Below the pieces are notes generated by a model that did not search any database, was not told the DNA's origin, and saw only the letters and a list, made by a program, of their open reading frames with translations. The position numbers and the translations under genes were made by a program. Of a stretch of DNA of 42,042 bases, positions 36,387-42,042 are shown piece by piece (within the stretch, counting starts at the first letter, position 1; each line of letters starts with the position of its first letter). This DNA comes from Hondaea fermentalgiana (Eukaryota > Sar > Bigyra > Thraustochytrida > Thraustochytriidae), in NCBI GenBank assembly GCA_014084085.1, contig NPFB01000087.1, positions 110,110 to 152,151 of the forward strand, in the 5' to 3' direction.

Positions 36387-38528
36387 TCAAGGAGGCGCAA
36401 GACTGGCCTTTTGCAGAAACCACGAAGGCAGATCTGAGGCATACACGCCACTGGAGGAGCGCGACGGAGGATGGATGCGATCAAGGCTTTCATCGATGGT
36501 GGGCCCGTGGAAGTTGTCTGAGCAAAGCTGCTGAAGAGGAACGAGCATTTGCTGCATCTCCGCGGCACCTTGGATCTCCGTCGTGGCAAAAGCCTGCAGG
36601 ATACGATTCACATTGAGCGCACGCTCAGCCGTGAACTTTTGCATTTCAAGCGTAACGCTCTGGTGCAGCTGCACAAGCGCATGCTCGGCATCGGAAATGT
36701 CGCGCTCAGCTGTGCTTTTGGCGGCGAGAGCAGCGTCGGCGACACCGGGGCTACGGGCCCGCGCAGATTGGTATCGCTTGGTGGCGGACCTGGAAGCCTC
36801 GCGCGCGTAGCGCAAGGCCTGTACGCGGGCATCATGGTTATCAATAATGGCACTCATGGCGCCGATTTTGCCAGCCTGGTAGCGAAGCGGGGCGAGCAAT
36901 CCAAGGGCGGCGCGATCATTGAGATCCTGGACATGATTGGAGGACTGATCAAAGCGCGCAGCCAAGTCCTGAAAGAGAGCCTGGTCCGGTGTGGGTGCTG
37001 CCCCAGGGAGATCTGCGCAGGAAGCCTCAACTTGGGCAAGCGAGCCGAAATAGGCACCAATGCGAGCGAGCTCGTAGCCGCCCGCGCGACGTGTACCGAC
37101 CAGCTTGTCCACGACCTTGACGGCGGCGCGAAGACGTTTGCCGTACTCTGCAAGCTCGGCGCGAAAGGACTCAATGACGTCTGTACGGATACCAAGTCGA
37201 GTGAGCTCGCGACGGATGTGAGCATCCTCCATTTGCGGCGCCGTCCCGGGCGAAGCGGCGCCCGTGGCCTCTTCGATGCCCGTCACAATCGAGGACTGCT
37301 CCACCTTTTTCACGAGAGAGGAAATCCATGAGCTGGCGGCGGCGGCGGCGGCGCCGGCTACATCTGCAGCGCGCGCAGCGGCCGCGCTAGGAAGCTCGCC
37401 GGCGCCGCTGGAGGCACCCTGCGCCACGCCTGCGGCATCGTGGCCTGAGCCCATTCCCGCGCTTGGAATGTCCGCGATATCGAGGTCCTCCTCCCAGGCA
37501 AAGTCTGTGTCCGCATGTGCAGAAGAACCATGAAAAGCTCCGCCCTGGCCTGTGTGCGAGAGGCCGCCCATTGGAGCCGCTACGACGTTTGCGGCAGCAA
37601 GCGTCCCGGCTGAAGGCAGCGCAGCAGCAGAAGTCCCGGAATGAAGAAGTGGCCGTCGAGCGGCGTCCATCATGAGGCGGTAGACGTCAAAGCCCTGCGA
37701 TGTTGCGTCGAGCATGGCTTGGACGGCAAAAGACTGGGTGAACTTGGGATGGCGCGTCACTTCGTCCAAGTACTGCTCGAGAGCGAGGCGTCGCGCCTCG
37801 ACAAATGCCGCCGACATGTTGCCAAACATGCGCGTTTCGGGGAGAGGGGGGACGACGGTGCCTGGATAGCACTCGCGTAATCGTCCATGGAGCCAGCGAA
37901 AATCCGAGTAGCGGCGTGTGACGATGGTGTGTTGGCGCTGAAAGTGCGGCAGTGTGGACCGCAGTGAAATGGTATAAATGACATGTTTTTTCATGCCGGT
38001 GCCAGCGACGACGGGATCCGTGACGCGCACCTGGCAAGTGGAGGGCGAGAGCGCAGGGCTCACGTCCGTGGTGTAGTCTGGTGCGCTGGGGAAAATGCCA
38101 AACTCTGGAAGGCCGAGGTTGAGTTTGTTTTGAAAGAGGAATTCGCGCGAAAGCTCGGGCTCCGTCTCGCTTTGCGCAGCCGTGGAGTGCCCATGCTGCA
38201 CGAGGCTTACGAACTTGCACGCAAGGAACCACTCGTGGAGATCGAGCTTGGCCTTGGAGGTGCCGCCGCAGGCGAGTCGCCAGATTTCGCCAAGCACCTT
38301 GTCGGAGAGCTTTGCTCTTCGCAGAAACGCGGCACCTTCCTTGCCGGCAATGGCGCCGTCTCCGTCTGAGTCGAGGATGGTGAAGAGCTGGCTAAAGAAC
38401 TGGAACTCGGCCGTCGATAATTTGAGTTTGCCCTCTGCGTATGGGATGACTGTGACCTTGGCCCCCGCTCCGCTCGCCGCTGTTGCCGTCGCCGTCGCCG
38501 TCGTTGGTGTCGTCGTTGGGGTAGCCAT
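36387..38528 (-). CDS. Sorting nexin with EH, PX and BAR domains (SNX8/Mvp1-like)
   Basis: A 713-residue endosomal sorting protein. A Thr/Ala-rich start (1-25) leads to an EH domain (about 36-112) with an EF-hand loop DSDGDGAIAG (53-62). The PX domain (about 163-290) has the phosphoinositide-binding motif RRYSDF (205-210) and PPLPE (227-231), pointing to PI3P binding. A low-complexity Ala/Gly/Ser linker (295-400) precedes a long helical BAR-type region (about 400-665), which dimerises and senses curved membrane. The order EH-PX-BAR resembles the SNX8/Mvp1 group, which retrieves cargo from endosomes; the family assignment is moderate and the exact cargo is unknown. The ATG at 38528 is in a strong context (GCCATGG); there is none upstream in frame. 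It lies 669 bp after the channel gene start, on the same strand. Confidence 0.9.
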   Translation of the reverse strand: MATPTTTPTTATATATAASGAGAKVTVIPYAEGKLKLSTAEFQFFSQLFTILDSDGDGAIAGKEGAAFLRRAKLSDKVLGEIWRLACGGTSKAKLDLHEWFLACKFVSLVQHGHSTAAQSETEPELSREFLFQNKLNLGLPEFGIFPSAPDYTTDVSPALSPSTCQVRVTDPVVAGTGMKKHVIYTISLRSTLPHFQRQHTIVTRRYSDFRWLHGRLRECYPGTVVPPLPETRMFGNMSAAFVEARRLALEQYLDEVTRHPKFTQSFAVQAMLDATSQGFDVYRLMMDAARRPLLHSGTSAAALPSAGTLAAANVVAAPMGGLSHTGQGGAFHGSSAHADTDFAWEEDLDIADIPSAGMGSGHDAAGVAQGASSGAGELPSAAAARAADVAGAAAAAASSWISSLVKKVEQSSIVTGIEEATGAASPGTAPQMEDAHIRRELTRLGIRTDVIESFRAELAEYGKRLRAAVKVVDKLVGTRRAGGYELARIGAYFGSLAQVEASCADLPGAAPTPDQALFQDLAARFDQSSNHVQDLNDRAALGLLAPLRYQAGKIGAMSAIIDNHDARVQALRYAREASRSATKRYQSARARSPGVADAALAAKSTAERDISDAEHALVQLHQSVTLEMQKFTAERALNVNRILQAFATTEIQGAAEMQQMLVPLQQLCSDNFHGPTIDESLDRIHPPSRSSSGVYASDLPSWFLQKASLAPP

Positions 38529-39044
38529 GGCGAGGGGAATCTTCTTCTTGTCGGCCGACGCACCTTCCCTCTCCTCTTCTCTCCTACTTTTTTGTCCACG
38601 CACAGCGCGCGGCGCCAGCGGCGCTGTGGCGGCCCGTCACGTTCGCCCCGCGTCTCCGGGTTGCGCCGGACTCCGGCGTACGCGCGTGGGTGTTCGCGCT
38701 TGCCGGCAAGCACGAACGAAGATGATCTGCTCTGCCTGGTGACTCGGACTCACGCTCAGATCAGAAAGAAAGACTCGGATAAAAGAACAATCCGCCAGCC
38801 AACGAGAACACAGTCTAAAGAACAAGACTCGGAAAGCTAGACTCGGAGAAGAGCTGAGAACGAAAACTTGAAACTTGCAGCTGCAGAGGCTAACACAAAA
38901 AAAAATTAAAAAAAATAGGGTCGCCATTGAGAGAACCGCCAGCGGACTCGGAACATGAAAAGAGAGACCACTCTCGCGACGGGCCTCGAAAAAATACTTG
39001 AAGAGGAAAATAGCCTTCTACAACCTGGCCGTTTTTTTTTTTCA
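38529..39044. other. Spacer between sorting nexin and DUF389 genes
   Basis: Promoter side of the sorting nexin gene. It contains repeated ACTCGGA-type words between about 38740 and 38950 and two A-runs near 38900-38920 and a T-run near 39031-39042 (A-run on the minus strand, just past the DUF389 stop). No gene seen. Confidence 0.45.
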
Positions 39045-40850
39045 CTACATTCGCGTGCGATCCGGAGCAATTTTGGAGTGAGGATCGCGCTCCGAGGTAG
39101 AAGGCTGTCTTGTGAATTTGTGAAGAAGTCGAGCGTACGGAACCTCTCCGATTGGGGCATGTGAGCGACCCGCGCGCAGCGCGCTGAGAGAATCAAACGT
39201 GTTGGTGAAGACACTCGTATAGGATGAGCCATGGGTTGGTACTCCTGGTGCCTGGTATGCCTGTTGCTGTCGTTCAAGGAAATTACGCATGGCGGAGCGC
39301 AAGCGCACTGCTTCGCTGCCCGACCGTGTAAGCGTAACGTTGAATTGTCGCGCTTTGGGAACGTATTCTTTCCAGAAATTGCTGCGCTGCCCCACCGGGG
39401 TAATCTCCTTGATGCGAAACATGATGACGCCCGAGACCCAAATGCAGAGAATGTTGCTAAGTGTGAGCAAGAGGCTGTACAGCGCGCCTCGGGAAAGATC
39501 ACTGCTTGTGAGCGTGATGTCATCGCCATCAATGGTGACTTGACCACCATTTTGGCCGAGAACGTCGAGGACGAGCATGGCCAGGACGATGCCCGTATTC
39601 ACGGCTGGTGGAAGAAGCGAGGCGGAAATGGCAACCCCGACGAGGCTAGAAGTGTTATTGCCAAGCACAGACAAGGCTACGCCGACGCCAGAGGGTATGG
39701 CGATGGCGACGCCAAGCACGAGTGCGTCGGGTGTGCACCGAGACCACATTTGGTCCGTGGGGAGCTTGTTGGCGTCCATGAGAGGAATGGCCAAAAGGCC
39801 ACAGAAGAAACCAGTAACAACGCTCAAGCAAAGACCCACCATCTCGCCTACGAGACCACGCTTGATCATGTCTCGATCCAGAACGGTGAGGCCAAAGGTG
39901 ACGGCGAGAATGGGACCCATGAGCGGGCTGACGAGCATGGACGCAACGATGACCACTGCATTGTTGCTGAGCAAACCCATTGCCGCAAGAACACTGGCCA
40001 CAAAGACGAGCATAAGAAAGTCAAAGGTGAACTCCGCCGCGCCATTGATGAGCTCCACGACATTGTCAACGGCGATGCGTGCACGGATCGTCTCGCGAAA
40101 CCCCGCCGTATAGGACTCGAGCGTGAGCGGATCTGCAGGCGCCTTGGGAGCTTCCGTGACATCATGCTCCTCGGTGACTACGTGCTCGTCGTGCTCTGGC
40201 TGCTCCTTGAGAGGCGAGAGATCTTCCTGAGCCGTGCCATGGCACTGTGCTAGGCTTTCCACGCGCATGAGAGCAGCATGAGGTTCACTGTCGTCGGAAC
40301 AAGCCTGCAGAGGTGATGCAGATGGTGACGACGCAAGACCTGCACCTGATACTACAAAGGTTGATGTTGCGGTGGTTGCGGCGCCAGCCAGTGTGGCATC
40401 GTCGACATACCCAACCTTGACTGGGAGCGAGCCGATGCGCTCAATCTGGATAGGGCAGACGGTGATGATTCCAATACCCTTGGACTTTGCGCCTACTCCA
40501 AACTCTCCAAGCTGGTTGAGCAGAGTTTCGGCAAAAGCAGACTTGCAGCTGAAGATGAAAGTTGTCCAGAGCGCCTTGCCGTTTTTATGAGGAATTTCGG
40601 CAATGAAGTTGACCTGAGCACGATGCGCAGCTACATAGTCGCGGACCTGCTTGGCGACCTCTTGTTCTTGCGGTGCAGAAGATGACACGGGCACAGCTGA
40701 TGAGGAGGGCGATGCGAGCACCAAGGCAGTCGAGGACTCGTCCGTGCGCGTGCTACTCACGAGTGACGTGGCGGCGGAAGTACCCTCGCCCTCGAGTTTA
40801 CGGCGATAGCGGACGGGAACATCGACAAAGACGCGCACGTTCTGCGCCAT
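39045..40850 (-). CDS. DUF389-family multi-pass membrane protein
   Basis: A 601-residue membrane protein of the DUF389 family, whose biochemical function is not established. A soluble N-terminal region (1-150) has an alpha/beta look and is followed by a low-complexity linker (155-240). Then come several hydrophobic helices: about 272-293, 295-322, 335-358, 374-394, 400-430 and 455-478. The family hallmarks are SNNAVVIVASMLVSPLMGP (295-313) and GVAISASLLPPAVNTG (405-420). The C-terminal tail (480-601) is hydrophilic and basic, with a probable amphipathic helix. No signal peptide or transit peptide is clear. The family is common in bacteria and archaea and patchy in eukaryotes. ATG 40850; a twin repeat lies about 200 bp upstream. 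Confidence 0.9.
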   Translation of the reverse strand: MAQNVRVFVDVPVRYRRKLEGEGTSAATSLVSSTRTDESSTALVLASPSSSAVPVSSSAPQEQEVAKQVRDYVAAHRAQVNFIAEIPHKNGKALWTTFIFSCKSAFAETLLNQLGEFGVGAKSKGIGIITVCPIQIERIGSLPVKVGYVDDATLAGAATTATSTFVVSGAGLASSPSASPLQACSDDSEPHAALMRVESLAQCHGTAQEDLSPLKEQPEHDEHVVTEEHDVTEAPKAPADPLTLESYTAGFRETIRARIAVDNVVELINGAAEFTFDFLMLVFVASVLAAMGLLSNNAVVIVASMLVSPLMGPILAVTFGLTVLDRDMIKRGLVGEMVGLCLSVVTGFFCGLLAIPLMDANKLPTDQMWSRCTPDALVLGVAIAIPSGVGVALSVLGNNTSSLVGVAISASLLPPAVNTGIVLAMLVLDVLGQNGGQVTIDGDDITLTSSDLSRGALYSLLLTLSNILCIWVSGVIMFRIKEITPVGQRSNFWKEYVPKARQFNVTLTRSGSEAVRLRSAMRNFLERQQQAYQAPGVPTHGSSYTSVFTNTFDSLSALRAGRSHAPIGEVPYARLLHKFTRQPSTSERDPHSKIAPDRTRM

Positions 40851-42042
40851 ACCTCCTGCCTACGTTTTTTGCTCGCTCGCACGCACGCGCACACGGACGA
40901 ACAAATGCACCCGCGAGAAGGATCTCGATTTGCTTTTCTTCCGTTTTGGACGCGCTGAGCACAAGCGCAGACTGCTGGTTTCTTTCTTGTCTCTCTCGTC
41001 ACCGAATGAAGCGCGTTGGGAACGAATGGGGAGAGGGGTCCGGATCCGATTGTCTAGAGTATGCACCGGATCCGACTGTCTCCTCGTAGCGTATGGCGGG
41101 CTGTCGGCACTACAACTTGACATGAGTCGTGAACGGATCTCTTGGAAGAATCCATGGCATCTTTTTCCTCTCCTTGATCGCGACAGCGACGGATAGGCCC
41201 CGCAGCGCAGGACTGCACATGGCGATCGGGCTTGAGCTGGCTGCAGTGGATCGGATCTTGCTCACGAGAAGGGCGTTTCATCTGCCATGGTTACTTGAAT
41301 CATGAGCAATGCGAAAAGAATTCGGAGAGAGAGCGGCCAAAAAAAAAGTAAAAAAAAAAACATTCAACACCCGGACTTCGCGTGCAGTCCCCTATCACAC
41401 TACTAACCCGGCCCTACGTGACTTTTCTGCTCAGTGCGAATGAGATGAGGAGTTGCCCACGTGGTATGATCGAATGTAATGGTGAAGTTGTACGGTTTAT
41501 TTATATAGGTCTAGTTGAGATTATGTTGAAAAAAAAAAAAGAGTATACGAGGACTCCGCGCGAAGTTGTGTGGATCGATCTAGGCGCGCATCGACTGCGT
41601 CTTCTTGTGACATACCGAATGACAAGATGGATATTCATCGGTACGTTCTGCTTGATCATCTCCGTCAGCAGCAATTGAGTCCAAGCACAAAGGCGGAAGC
41701 CATCTTTCACTGTAAACAACAACAAAAAAAAAGCAAAGACAGAACAGGTTTCCATCAAGAAAAAGACAGGACAGCTCTATGAAAACCTATGAAAAGACGC
41801 GAACTTTGAGGCGACCACCTCTGCCAGTCAACCGAGGCATGATTTACAATACTTGGTCAAAGCAGGGTTTGACGATTCGGCAGAATTCCCAAAGTGAGAG
41901 CGAGATCCTCGATTCAATTCTTTGATCTTTTTTCTATCCAATTCTTTCATTTGATCCTAACCAGCAATCAAACCTTGAGAGCAAGGTTATCAAAAGAATC
42001 AGAAGGTGGGATGGCGAATGACTGAAAGGAAAGACTGCTTCA
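40851..42042. other. Promoter side of DUF389 gene and right flank
   Basis: Apart from the twin repeat, this stretch becomes AT-rich to the right, with A-runs near 41339-41362, 41529-41541 and 41718-41731. Open frames are short and lack domain or codon signal. No RNA gene was recognised. Confidence 0.5.
41041..41081. promoter_or_regulatory. Twin 15-bp repeat CGGATCCGAYTGTCT
   Basis: Two copies at 41041-41055 and 41067-41081 differ at one base and are 26 bp apart. Each holds the palindrome CGGATCCG. They lie about 190-230 bp upstream of the DUF389 ATG, a position that suits transcription-factor sites; function is inferred. Confidence 0.5.

Noticed and set aside
41382..41782. Short frames at the right edge
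   Set aside because: They are AT-rich, under 100 codons, overlap each other on both strands and lack any domain or coding bias.

Overview
This is a window of nuclear DNA from a GC-rich, intron-poor protist. The evidence for a eukaryote is the monocistronic genes with long spacers, the tRNA genes with no encoded CCA and with T-run (Pol III type) ends, and the EH/PX/BAR, filamin-like, ankyrin and polycystin-type domains. The mix of fibro-slime/L-lectin surface protein, ankyrin-polycystin channel, DUF389 protein and long uninterrupted ORFs would fit a thraustochytrid-like (labyrinthulomycete) stramenopile. That lineage call is an inference, not something the sequence proves.

Layout. 1-1240: GC-rich low-complexity DNA with (GGGA)n and (GATC)n tracts and a perfect CRE-type palindrome; no gene supported. 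1241-2164 (-): alpha/beta hydrolase. 2447-6573: an AT-richer island with eight almost identical tRNA-Ala genes, five on + and three on -; seven have anticodon AGC and one CGC. 6791-7969 (-): unrecognised 392-aa protein. 8988-10400 (-): four-RRM RNA-binding protein. 11439-14945 (+): 1168-aa protein with acidic tracts and terminal ankyrin repeats, head to head with the RRM gene. 17425-22254 (+) and 24975-26633 (+): separate, tandem genes for the large (gltB-like) and small (gltD-like) subunits of glutamate synthase. 27350-30352, 31125-35717, 36387-38528 and 39045-40850 are four consecutive minus-strand genes: a fibro-slime/lectin type I membrane protein, an ankyrin-polycystin ion channel, an EH-PX-BAR sorting nexin, and a DUF389 membrane protein. 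40851-42042: promoter side of the DUF389 gene, with a twin 15-bp repeat and no further gene.

How they fit together. The two GOGAT genes form one enzyme: the large subunit makes glutamate from glutamine-derived ammonia and 2-oxoglutarate, and the small subunit feeds it electrons from NAD(P)H. Their leaders carry the same kinds of short tandem repeats in the same order, which suggests shared regulation or shared ancestry. The other genes look like unrelated housekeeping, membrane-trafficking and surface-sensing genes.

Most worth a second look: the ankyrin plus polycystin-TOP channel; the split but adjacent GOGAT genes with matching repeat leaders; the two-strand tRNA-Ala island whose members all carry an unusual A11:U24 D-stem pair; and the fibro-slime/lectin/filamin-like receptor, whose 3' end carries a 53-bp duplication across the stop codon.
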